Source: an uncultured Eubacteriales bacterium (GTDB taxonomy: Bacteria; Bacillota; Clostridia; Oscillospirales; Acutalibacteraceae). Taken from it: a stretch of 7,879 nt of DNA. The stretch spans positions 1 through 7,879 of the forward strand of contig CAKRVQ010000044.1 of NCBI GenBank assembly GCA_934408795.1. Reading direction: 5' to 3'. Positions 1 to 6,769 of the stretch are shown here, piece after piece; position 1 is the stretch's first letter; each line of letters begins with the position of its first letter. The translations under genes and the position numbers were made by a program. Under the pieces are notes generated by a model. That model saw only the letters and a program-made list of their open reading frames with translations, made no database searches and was not told the DNA's origin.

Positions 1-1
1 A

Positions 2-376
2 CCCGAGCTTGCCCACAAGATATACGCGGGAGCCGACATATTCCGTATGCCGTCAAAGTCGGAGCCCTGCGGGCTTGCCCAGATGGTCGCCCTCAGGTAC
101 GGCACCATACCTGTCGTCAGAGCCACAGGCGGACTTGCCGACACCATAACCGACAGCGGTCTCGGTGAGGGCAACGGATTCACATTTGAGAATTACAACG
201 CATATGATATGGCTCATGCGGTTCGCCGCGCCATCGGCGGTTATCGTAATCGGGAAGGCTGGGAGATACTTGTGAAAAGGGCGCTTGCCTGTGACAACAG
301 TTGGGCGCGCTCGGCGGGAGAGTATATAAAGCTATACAAGGAATTATGCGGCAGACCTGCCGGGGCTGCAAAATAG
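2..376 (+). CDS. glgA: Glycogen synthase, C-terminal part (partial, 5' end outside window)
   Basis: The reading frame is open from base 2 to a TAG stop, giving the last 124 residues. Glycogen synthase (GT5 family, GT-B fold) transfers glucose from ADP-glucose to the growing alpha-1,4-glucan in the cytoplasm. The visible part holds the hallmark C-terminal Rossmann-domain signature: IYAGADIF, then PSKSEPCGLAQM, whose Glu is the conserved GT-B sugar-nucleotide-binding/catalytic residue, then ALRYGTIPVVRATGGLADTI, and a final helix around SWARSAGEYIKLY. This order and spacing match the end of bacterial GlgA. The ATG at 47 is an internal methionine, not a start. The gene is followed by an intrinsic terminator 79 nt downstream, so it appears to end its own transcription unit and is not part of the phosphonate cluster. 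Identity is confident; the upstream part and operon partners are not visible. Confidence 0.93.
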   Translation, partial: PELAHKIYAGADIFRMPSKSEPCGLAQMVALRYGTIPVVRATGGLADTITDSGLGEGNGFTFENYNAYDMAHAVRRAIGGYRNREGWEILVKRALACDNSWARSAGEYIKLYKELCGRPAGAAK

Positions 377-454
377 CTACGGCACATCACCTGTTTTCGG
401 ACTGCTGACTGGCCCCGTCGGTGGGTGCGATCCGATAAAAATCGAACAAGATAT

Positions 455-503
455 GCCCGCCCTTTCGGTTCGGACCGTGAGGGGCGGGCTCTTTTGCCCT
501 TTT
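455..503 (+). terminator. Rho-independent terminator after glgA
   Basis: An 8-bp perfect G+C stem (GCCCGCCC at 455-462 with GGGCGGGC at 482-489) encloses an inner CGGT/ACCG hairpin (466-477) and is followed by TCTTTTGCCCTTTT. This is the classic shape of an intrinsic terminator. It lies 79 nt after the glgA stop codon and should separate glgA from everything downstream. Confidence 0.85.
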
Positions 504-671
504 AGTGTCGGCAGGTCCTTCAGAGGCGTTTTGCTGCAGCGTTATGTTGCGGCGGGACGAAAGACTGCAGGACGGAGACGAGCGCGGCTGAAAGCGTCAC
601 GGGCGCGAGACGAGAATGCTCTGACCGCTAAAAGCGGGCGCGGGGGGTGTGTAAGGTCGATGCGAGATCGG

Positions 672-857
672 CAACAACCCCACCGCAGGCAGCGCCGCGC
701 GCCATTCCTGCGGAAGGGCGCAAAACGGGCGGCGAGGCAAGGTGCGGGGGGAGCATGCCTGTCGGGAAAGTGGGACTTTATTGAGAGATAAAAAGTATGC
801 CGACGCCCGTTTACCGCGCCTTCGGCGTGGGCGGCGCTGCCTGCGGTCGGGTTGTTG
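672..857. repeat. 186-bp palindromic repeat unit (MITE/BIME-like), copies A and B head to head
   Basis: Bases 672-698 and 831-857 are inverted copies of a 27-bp sequence with a single mismatch (base 681). The symmetry continues inward less perfectly: each arm carries a small hairpin (699-708 with 712-721 in the left arm; CGCC-TTC-GGCG near 818-828 in the right arm), and AAACGGGCGGCG (723-734) pairs with CGACGCCCGTTT (801-812) with one mismatch. The whole unit could fold into one long imperfect hairpin. No clear target-site duplication is visible at the ends and no transposase is encoded. It resembles a non-autonomous palindromic element or paired REP/BIME-type repeat, but the family is not recognised. 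Confidence 0.7.
688..721 (+). repeat. Dispersed repeat copy A (core plus hairpin)
   Basis: The core GGCAGCGCCGCGCGCC (688-703) is identical to bases 7844-7859 after the last gene. In both places the core runs into a hairpin: here GCGCCATTCC-TGC-GGAAGGGCGC (699-721, one mismatch), there a perfect 9-bp stem. Conservation of core and hairpin architecture with variation in the stem bases suggests that the folded structure matters. Confidence 0.7.
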
Positions 858-861
858 TTTG

Positions 862-1222
862 AGCAGGATGCAGAATTCCGCGCCCGACGGTTGGTAATTT
901 TAGATTTTTATCATATCATCCGCGAGACCGACGGTGCTCCTAAGGTATGATACTGTTTCGAAAAAATCGAAAGACTCATCTGTCAGGGCTATTCAGTGTT
1001 GGTTTCGGCTCCCCGATATTTGCGGCGCTGCCTGCGGTCGGGTTGCCGGGCGGAACTTTACAGCTCTGAGATGACTGGGGCTGAACCTGTGTCGTCTGTA
1101 GGAGTCTGTTTTCTGAGATCTGCGCTTCTTTTGCTTTGATGAGCCTCAATTCGTCGGGTGCGTTAACGCGGCAATGCGAGAAATCCACGCTAAACGGGTT
1201 CGGATTTAACCATAATAAACCG
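862..1222. other. Intergenic stretch without a convincing gene
   Basis: Apart from repeat copy C, this stretch holds only minor structure: a TTTCGA/TCGAAA hairpin with an A5 loop (956-972) and a 7-bp TATCATA/TATGATA inverted repeat (909-915, 946-952). Neither is followed by a T-tract on the + strand. A minus-strand frame is open from about 1233 to 976 with plausible codon use, but it has no ribosome binding site and no recognisable protein family, and repeat copy C lies inside it. I do not annotate it as a gene. Confidence 0.5.
1022..1045 (-). repeat. Dispersed repeat copy C
   Basis: Bases 1022-1045 are a perfect 24-nt direct copy of 831-854, the right arm of the palindromic unit. The core therefore reads on the minus strand, like copy B. 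The flanking hairpin of copies A and D is not evident here, so this may be a truncated copy. Confidence 0.7.
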
Positions 1223-1250
1223 TTGACTATTCAGAATAAAAGTATATAAT
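1223..1250 (+). promoter_or_regulatory. Sigma-A type promoter for the capD-aep cluster
   Basis: A -35 box TTGACT (1223-1228) and a consensus -10 box TATAAT (1245-1250) are separated by 16 nt, one less than optimal. A second TATAAT immediately follows (1251-1256) but would need a 22-nt spacer. The region is A+T-rich against a G+C-rich surrounding. Transcription would begin near 1257, leaving about 375 nt before the first likely start codon. This is the only strong promoter I see for the downstream cluster. Confidence 0.72.
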
Positions 1251-1256
1251 TATAAT

Positions 1257-1630
1257 GTATGATTGTGTATATTTGCGTTTACACGGCAGTTTATATGATT
1301 GTGATTATCGTGTGTGATAAGACCGGCGTCGGCATTGCGGGAGTGAGTCGAGCTGTATTCCGATGTTTCAGCCGCTTGGGCGTTCGTCGTTTGAATGTCC
1401 GTTATGTAGGGTGTCAGTCATGTATGGGTGTTCACTGTGTGCGCACCAGCCGTGAAGGTGTCGGTCGTGTGCGTATAATCGGGTAAGTGCGGTCCCGGTG
1501 CGTACAGTCGGCTGCATTACTGTCGGGCACAACAGGATTCGGACAATTATTCTTTAGTTTGTTGCCGCGGGGGCAACGGAGTTATTATATTCGGGGCATT
1601 CCGAAACAAACCTTTTGCGGGGGCGGTTGT
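1257..1630 (+). promoter_or_regulatory. Long untranslated leader with hairpins (unassigned)
   Basis: Between the predicted transcription start and the TTG start at 1631 there is about 375 nt with no convincing coding content. It contains a palindrome GTGCGCAC (1439-1446), an ACAGT/ACTGT pair (1504-1508, 1519-1523), a GTTGCC/GGCAAC hairpin (1561-1566, 1572-1577) and a TTCGG/CCGAA hairpin (1590-1594, 1601-1605) ending 25 nt before the start codon. None has a clean poly-U tail, and I do not recognise a known riboswitch class. The size is larger than needed for initiation, so a regulatory leader is possible but unproven. A small frame from 1259 to 1486 begins at the predicted transcription start and looks spurious. 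Confidence 0.4.
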
Positions 1631-3517
1631 TTGAAAAAACTTTTTTCCTTCGATAAGTTGAGGACTACGGGGTTGGTGGTTCTCTGCGATTCCGTCGTTA
1701 TATTCTTTTCGCTTTCGGTATCGATGTGGATCAATGATGATTTCGAATACTCACTTTTCGGCATTGTCGGCAGTGTCGCAAAGTTCAGTGCAGTCTTTAC
1801 CGCAGCATCCCTTTCGATCTTTTTTGCGGCAAATATTTACAGGACGATGTGGCGCTATTTCAGCGTCAGAGACAGTCTTATAACGGTGATCGCCGTTGTG
1901 CTTTCCAACATTGTTCCTCCCGTTTTTTCTCTCTTTTCGGAAGAGTTTGCCGAAATGGTCAAGGTGCATGATTATCTGCTTTCGGTGCTGATCCAGCTTG
2001 CTTTCATCCTCGGAATGAGATTTATGTACCGAGTTTATGCGGGAATATTTATAAAGAAAAAGCCCGATGCTCCCAAGAGCACGAAGCGTACCATGATAAT
2101 AGGTGCGGGCGATGCGGGAAGGATACTCATCGGCGAGATGAAAAGGACCAACAGGCGTCTGGGCAAGCCCTGCTGCATTATCGACGACAACAAGGTTTTG
2201 CTCGGAAATTACATAGACGGGGTTCCGGTCGTAGGAACAAGGAATGACATAGTTTCGGCGGCGAAAAAGTATAATATTGAACAGATCATTTTCGCCATTC
2301 CCTCGCTGGCGGCGTCCGAAAGAAAAGCGGTGCTGGAGATCTGCAGCGGGACAGGATGCGTCCTTAAGGCAATGCCCGGAATTTATCAGATGGTGGCGAG
2401 AGAAAACTATTCGTCCACCGTGCGCGATGTCAGTGTTGAGGATCTCTTGGGAAGAGATCCCGTTAAGATAGATATGCATTCGGTAAGCTCGTTTTTGGGC
2501 GGAAAGTCCGTAATGGTCACGGGCGGAGGCGGTTCGATAGGCAGCGAGCTTTGCCGTCAGATCGCGTCGTACGGTCCGAAAAAGCTTATAATCGTCGATG
2601 TTTACGAAAACAACGCTTATGCGATAGAGCAGGAGCTTCGCCACAGTTACAGTGAGCTTGACTTCGATGTTATGATAGCCTCGGTCAGGGAGACCGACCG
2701 TATGAACAAGCTGATGGAGCATTACCGCCCCGACATCGTATTCCACGCGGCGGCGCACAAGCATGTTCCGCTTATGGAGGACAGTCCGAACGAGGCGATA
2801 AAAAACAATGTTTTCGGAACCTATAAGACGGCTCTTGCCGCGGTCAGGTACGGTGTAAAGAAATTTGTGCTTATTTCAACCGACAAGGCGGTAAATCCGA
2901 CAAACATCATGGGTGCGTCAAAGCGTCTCTGTGAAATGGTCGTTCAGGCGCTTAACGGCAAGGGAGCTACCGAATTTGTCGCGGTTCGTTTCGGGAATGT
3001 CTTAGGGTCGAACGGCTCGGTGATACCCCTGTTTAAGAAGGAAATCGCCGCGGGAGGTCCCGTTACCGTTACTCATCCCGATATAATCAGGTATTTTATG
3101 ACTATTCCGGAGGCGGTGTCGCTTGTCCTTGAAGCGGGGACAGATGCCCACGGAGGAGAAATATTTGTTTTGGATATGGGAGATCCCGTCAAGATAGACG
3201 ATTTGGCGAGAAACCTCATAAGAATGTCGGGATATGTACCCGATGTAGACATAAAGATAGTTTATACGGGGCTGCGTCCGGGTGAAAAGCTCTTTGAGGA
3301 GATGCTTATGAGCGAAGAGGGGCTGCGTCGTACAAACAACAAGCTGATCTATGTCGGAAATCCCATTGAAATGGATAAGGCGGCGTTTTTCGAGAGGTTG
3401 GGAGCTTTATATGAATCCTGCACACACAATGCCGAAAACATAAAGCAGATCGTATCGGAAATGGTTCCGACATATAAATACGATCCCGAGACCGATCGAT
3501 CGAAGCAGTTCGGTTGA
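1631..3517 (+). CDS. Membrane-bound nucleotide-sugar 4,6-dehydratase, CapD/WbpM/PglF family
   Basis: The 628-aa protein is typical in size for the long, membrane-anchored polysaccharide dehydratases that convert UDP-GlcNAc (or a similar UDP-sugar) to a 4-keto-6-deoxy sugar for surface glycans. Four hydrophobic segments (about residues 11-33, 45-70, 83-101, 112-135) form the membrane anchor. A CoA-binding-like Rossmann domain starts at GAGDAG (158-163), and the catalytic SDR domain starts at TGGGGSIG (297-304). ISTDKA (415-420) and MGASK (427-431) give the Ser-Met-Lys arrangement known for WbpM-type enzymes in place of Ser-Tyr-Lys. LRPGEKLFEE (548-557) is the usual C-terminal signature. I choose TTG at 1631 because family homology begins at KKLFSFDK and a weak G-rich element (1617-1626) precedes it; the frame is open upstream to GTG 1487, but that 48-residue extension looks non-coding. 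The gene is first in the cluster, 116 nt before aepY with no terminator between them. Exact sugar substrate and stereochemistry cannot be told. Confidence 0.88.
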   Translation: MKKLFSFDKLRTTGLVVLCDSVVIFFSLSVSMWINDDFEYSLFGIVGSVAKFSAVFTAASLSIFFAANIYRTMWRYFSVRDSLITVIAVVLSNIVPPVFSLFSEEFAEMVKVHDYLLSVLIQLAFILGMRFMYRVYAGIFIKKKPDAPKSTKRTMIIGAGDAGRILIGEMKRTNRRLGKPCCIIDDNKVLLGNYIDGVPVVGTRNDIVSAAKKYNIEQIIFAIPSLAASERKAVLEICSGTGCVLKAMPGIYQMVARENYSSTVRDVSVEDLLGRDPVKIDMHSVSSFLGGKSVMVTGGGGSIGSELCRQIASYGPKKLIIVDVYENNAYAIEQELRHSYSELDFDVMIASVRETDRMNKLMEHYRPDIVFHAAAHKHVPLMEDSPNEAIKNNVFGTYKTALAAVRYGVKKFVLISTDKAVNPTNIMGASKRLCEMVVQALNGKGATEFVAVRFGNVLGSNGSVIPLFKKEIAAGGPVTVTHPDIIRYFMTIPEAVSLVLEAGTDAHGGEIFVLDMGDPVKIDDLARNLIRMSGYVPDVDIKIVYTGLRPGEKLFEEMLMSEEGLRRTNNKLIYVGNPIEMDKAAFFERLGALYESCTHNAENIKQIVSEMVPTYKYDPETDRSKQFG

Positions 3518-3633
3518 GAGTCGGATTAGAACCGGCTTGGCGACAGTCAAGTGACGGTCGAGGGGCGGTCGCGGCAGGTCACCGCAAAAGCCATAAAACA
3601 CAGGAAAAGCGCAACGCGTTGAAAGGAAGCAGT
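3518..3633 (+). other. 116-nt spacer between dehydratase gene and aepY
   Basis: The spacer shows only a weak GCGGT/ACCGC pair (3565-3569, 3581-3585) without a T-tract, and no -35/-10 pair that I can defend. It ends in the aepY ribosome binding site AGGAA (3624-3628). Read-through from the dehydratase gene is therefore the simplest model. Confidence 0.45.
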
Positions 3634-4755
3634 ATGAAGGTCACCGATTTTCTTCTTGCAATCGGATCCCCCGAGTTTTTTACGGGTGTCCCCGATTCTC
3701 AGCTGAAGCCGTTATGCAACTATTTAATGGACACATACGGTATTTCGGAGCGTCACATAATAGCCGCAAACGAGGGCAACTGTGTCGGTCTTGCCGCAGG
3801 TTATCATCTTGCGACCGGCAAGATCCCGCTTGTGTATATGCAAAACAGCGGTATCGGAAACACGGTAAACCCCGTGGCATCGCTTCTGAATGACAAAGTC
3901 TATGCCATCCCCGTGATATTTACGGTGGGTTGGCGCGGCGAACCCGGTGTTAAGGACGAGCCTCAGCACATTTATCAGGGCGAGGTGACCGTAAAGCTCC
4001 TTGAGGATATGGACATAACAACATTTGTCGTCGGAAAGGATACATCCGTTTCGGAGCTGAAAGAGGCAGCCGACCGTATGGCGGAAAAGCTCAAAGCGGG
4101 AAAGAGCGTTGCGTATGTCATTCGCAAGGGTGCTCTTGAATATGACGGCAATACCGTATATAAAAACGACAACACAATGCTTCGCGAGGAGATAATAAAG
4201 CACATCACCGCCGTGTCCGGTGATGATCCGATAATTTCCACGACGGGAAAAGCGTCCCGCGAATTGTTTGAAATAAGGGAAGCGAACGGCGAGCCTCACG
4301 GATACGATTTTCTGACGGTGGGTTCGATGGGTCACTCTTCGTCGATAGCTCTCGGCGTGGCAATGAACCGTCCCGACCGTACGGTATGGTGCATAGACGG
4401 CGACGGAGCGGTGCTTATGCACATGGGCGCCATGTCTGTCATAGGTTCCGTAAAGCCGACTAATTTCATCCACATAGTTATAAACAACCGTGCGCATGAA
4501 ACGGTAGGAGGCATGCCCACCGCGCTTTCGGGGACCGATCTTCCCGCGGTCGCGGCCGCCTGCGGATACGAAGTGTCCCTCCGAGCCAACAACTTTTCGG
4601 AGCTTGATGAGGCGCTGAGGGCGGCAAAGCATTCCGAAAAGCTTACCTTCATAGAAGTTCCTGCGGCAATAGGTTCCCGAGCGGATCTCGGCAGGCCGAC
4701 GACCACCGCACTCCAAAACAAACTGAATTTTGTCGAAAACTTAAGGAGCAGATAA
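3634..4755 (+). CDS. aepY: Phosphonopyruvate decarboxylase (thiamine-diphosphate dependent)
   Basis: The 373-aa enzyme should decarboxylate phosphonopyruvate to phosphonoacetaldehyde, the irreversible step that pulls the unfavourable PEP mutase reaction forward. The N-terminal pyrimidine-binding half carries FTGVPDSQL (16-24), then IAANEGNCVGLAAGY (43-57) with Glu47 as the probable cofactor-activating glutamate, and QNSGIGN (70-76) followed by a GWRGEPGVKDEPQH segment (99-112) typical of AepY. The C-terminal half has GSMGHSSSIALG (230-241) and the ThDP/Mg motif GDG (256-258) ending in NN (284-285). Length is normal for AepY, which lacks the middle domain of larger ThDP enzymes. The ATG at 3634 follows AGGAA with a 5-nt spacer; the frame is open upstream to TTG 3514, but that part has no family similarity. 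It is followed after 1 nt by aepX. Sulfopyruvate decarboxylase is the nearest alternative, made unlikely by the adjacent PEP mutase. Confidence 0.94.
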   Translation: MKVTDFLLAIGSPEFFTGVPDSQLKPLCNYLMDTYGISERHIIAANEGNCVGLAAGYHLATGKIPLVYMQNSGIGNTVNPVASLLNDKVYAIPVIFTVGWRGEPGVKDEPQHIYQGEVTVKLLEDMDITTFVVGKDTSVSELKEAADRMAEKLKAGKSVAYVIRKGALEYDGNTVYKNDNTMLREEIIKHITAVSGDDPIISTTGKASRELFEIREANGEPHGYDFLTVGSMGHSSSIALGVAMNRPDRTVWCIDGDGAVLMHMGAMSVIGSVKPTNFIHIVINNRAHETVGGMPTALSGTDLPAVAAACGYEVSLRANNFSELDEALRAAKHSEKLTFIEVPAAIGSRADLGRPTTTALQNKLNFVENLRSR

Positions 4756-4756
4756 A

Positions 4757-6769
4757 ATGATCGCACTGATACTGAATTCGGGTCTCGGGAAAAGAATGGG
4801 AGTTTTAACCAGCGAGCATCCCAAGTGTATGACAGAGATATCCTGCGGCGAGACCATACTGTCGCGTCAGCTGGACGAGCTCAAGGGAGCGGGGATAGAA
4901 AAGGTCGTTGTCACCACCGGTCTTTTTGACGATGTCCTTACCGAATACTGTCGCTTTCTTGATACAGGTCTCGACATCTCATTTGTGAAAAATCCTTTGT
5001 ACGACAAGACCAATTACATCTACTCTATTTATTGCGCGAGAGATCTGTTGAAGGATGACGATATTCTTCTTATGCACGGCGATCTGGTTTTTGAAAACAG
5101 TGTACTCGATGCCGTGATAGGTGCCGACACGAGCGTTATGACCGTGTCGTCGACCGCGCCGCTCCCCGAAAAGGATTTTAAGGCGGTCGTCGACGGGGAT
5201 CGCATCACTGCCGTCGGGATCGAATTCTTTGATAATGCGCTCACCGCACAGCCGCTTTACAAGCTCAAAAAGGATGACTGGAAGGTCTGGCTTGACAGGA
5301 TAGTCGAATTCTGTGAAAAGGGCGAGACCGGTTGTTATGCCGAAAAGGCGTTCAACGAGGTATCCGACAGATGCGAAATACGCGCACTTGATGTTAAAGA
5401 TGCGCTTTGCAACGAGATCGACACTCCCGAGGATCTGAAAGCGGTGTCCGCAGCAGCGGAAAAGGCGGATAACAGGAGCGTCTATATGAGTGTTTCGGCG
5501 GATATGGTCCACTCCGGTCACATCGCCATTATAAGAAAGGCAGCGCGTCTCGGAAAGCTTACCGTCGGAGTGCTCTCGGATGAGGCGGTCGCCTCTTACA
5601 AAAGGTTCCCGCTCATGCCGTTTTCGGAAAGAAAGGCATTGTTTGAAAACATCAGCGGTGTTTCAAAAGTGGTTGAGCAGAAGGAGCTTTCCTACAGAAA
5701 CATACTTAATGAGCTGCGCCCCGATTTTGTCGTACACGGAGACGACTGGAAGGAAGGCTTCCAGAAGCCGGTGCGCGACGAGGTCATCGAGGTTCTGAAA
5801 CAGTGGGGCGGAAAGCTGGTCGAATTCCCCTATTCGGGGGACGAAAAGTTTGCCGAGCTTGAAAAGCGTTCGCGCTCGGAGTTGTCGATGCCCGACGCAA
5901 GAAGAGGCCGTCTTAAAAAGCTTCTCAATATGAAGGGCTGCGTGAATGCGATAGAGGCGCACAGCGGCATAACAGGTCTGATCGCGGAAAAGACGGTCGT
6001 TTACGAGGACGGAAAGGCGTATCAGTTCGACGCAATGTGGGTATCGTCCCTCTGCGATTCGACCGCAAAAGGAAAGCCCGACATAGAGCTTGTCGATATG
6101 ACATCCCGTTTCCGTACCATAGACGATATTATGGAAGTGACGACAAAGCCGATCATTTTCGACGGCGACACGGGCGGTCTGACCGAGCATTTTGTTTACA
6201 CGGTGCGGAGTCTTGAGAGAATGGGCGTCTCAATGGTGATCATTGAGGATAAGAGCGGTCTTAAAAAGAATTCCCTGTTCGGCACCGAGGTCGCCCAGAC
6301 GCAGGACAGTATAGAGAATTTCTCGGCAAAGATAGCCGCGGGAAAGCGTGCCCAGAAGACTGCCGATTTTATGATATGCGCGAGGATCGAGAGCCTCATC
6401 CTGGAGAGGGGAATGGAGGATGCGTTGGAGCGCGCCTTCGCATTCGTCGCTGCCGGTGCCGATGCGATAATGATCCATTCACGCAAAAAGGATCCTGCGG
6501 AGATATTTGAGTTTGTCGAAAAGTTCAGAGCGGAAAACAAGACCACTCCGATCGTGGTAGTGCCTACATCCTTCAACACGGTAACCGAGAAGGAGCTTAA
6601 GGACAGGGGCGTGAATATCGTAATTTACGCAAATCAACTTACGCGGAGCGGTTTCCCGGCTATGAAAAAGGCAGCCGAGACCATTCTTACGAATCACCGC
6701 GCCAAGGAAGCGGACGATATGTGTATGCCGATCAAGGAGATCCTGACCCTTATACCGGAGGATATGTGA
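4757..6769 (+). CDS. aepX: Fusion: LicC-like nucleotidyltransferase + cytidylyltransferase-like domain + phosphoenolpyruvate mutase
   Basis: The 670-aa protein carries three domains. Residues 1-235 are a MobA/LicC-like nucleotidyltransferase: ILNSGLGKRM (5-14) for the triphosphate, PKCM (22-25), MHGDL (106-110) and NEIDTPEDL (219-227), whose aspartates are the likely metal ligands. Residues 240-375 are a cytidylyltransferase-like fold with HSGH (252-255) and VVHGDDW (325-331), but the expected (I/V)SST/ISTT-type motif near 357-365 is missing. Residues 385-670 are PEP mutase: FDGDTGG (468-474) and the diagnostic EDK-x5-NS motif EDKSGLKKNS (497-506), which separates true PEP mutase from isocitrate-lyase-like relatives. 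The mutase makes phosphonopyruvate from PEP; the transferase domains probably make a CMP-phosphonate. AAGGAG (4743-4748) lies 8 nt before the ATG. The gene follows the aepY stop by 1 nt and its TGA overlaps the next ATG, so all three proteins should be made together. The mutase call is very confident; the substrates of the transferase domains are inferred. Confidence 0.94.
   Translation: MIALILNSGLGKRMGVLTSEHPKCMTEISCGETILSRQLDELKGAGIEKVVVTTGLFDDVLTEYCRFLDTGLDISFVKNPLYDKTNYIYSIYCARDLLKDDDILLMHGDLVFENSVLDAVIGADTSVMTVSSTAPLPEKDFKAVVDGDRITAVGIEFFDNALTAQPLYKLKKDDWKVWLDRIVEFCEKGETGCYAEKAFNEVSDRCEIRALDVKDALCNEIDTPEDLKAVSAAAEKADNRSVYMSVSADMVHSGHIAIIRKAARLGKLTVGVLSDEAVASYKRFPLMPFSERKALFENISGVSKVVEQKELSYRNILNELRPDFVVHGDDWKEGFQKPVRDEVIEVLKQWGGKLVEFPYSGDEKFAELEKRSRSELSMPDARRGRLKKLLNMKGCVNAIEAHSGITGLIAEKTVVYEDGKAYQFDAMWVSSLCDSTAKGKPDIELVDMTSRFRTIDDIMEVTTKPIIFDGDTGGLTEHFVYTVRSLERMGVSMVIIEDKSGLKKNSLFGTEVAQTQDSIENFSAKIAAGKRAQKTADFMICARIESLILERGMEDALERAFAFVAAGADAIMIHSRKKDPAEIFEFVEKFRAENKTTPIVVVPTSFNTVTEKELKDRGVNIVIYANQLTRSGFPAMKKAAETILTNHRAKEADDMCMPIKEILTLIPEDM

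Noticed and set aside
453..791. 112-aa + strand frame after glgA
   Set aside because: It starts inside the glgA terminator, is very rich in Arg, Gly and Ala, runs through repeat copy A and has no ribosome binding site. It is best explained by G+C-rich repeat sequence.
956..972. TTTCGA/TCGAAA hairpin as a terminator
   Set aside because: The stem is A+T-rich and short, and no T-tract follows it on either strand.
672..1045. CRISPR array
   Set aside because: The repeats are in mixed orientation with unequal spacing and no regular spacers, and no cas genes are present.
1474..1479. Second possible -10 box TATAAT in the leader
   Set aside because: No acceptable -35 sequence lies about 17 nt upstream, so it is not called a promoter.
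1259..1486. 75-aa + strand frame at the predicted transcription start
   Set aside because: It would have almost no 5' leader, lacks a ribosome binding site, is not family-like and shows poor codon choice. It is treated as part of the leader.
1487..1630. 48-residue N-terminal extension of the dehydratase from GTG 1487
   Set aside because: The residues show no similarity to the family, include hairpin-forming sequence and lack a ribosome binding site at 1487. Family similarity begins at TTG 1631.
1751..2764. Long minus-strand frame opposite the dehydratase gene
   Set aside because: Antisense shadow of a confident gene, with no recognisable domain and no start signal. The same holds for the minus-strand frame at 3724-4716 opposite aepY.
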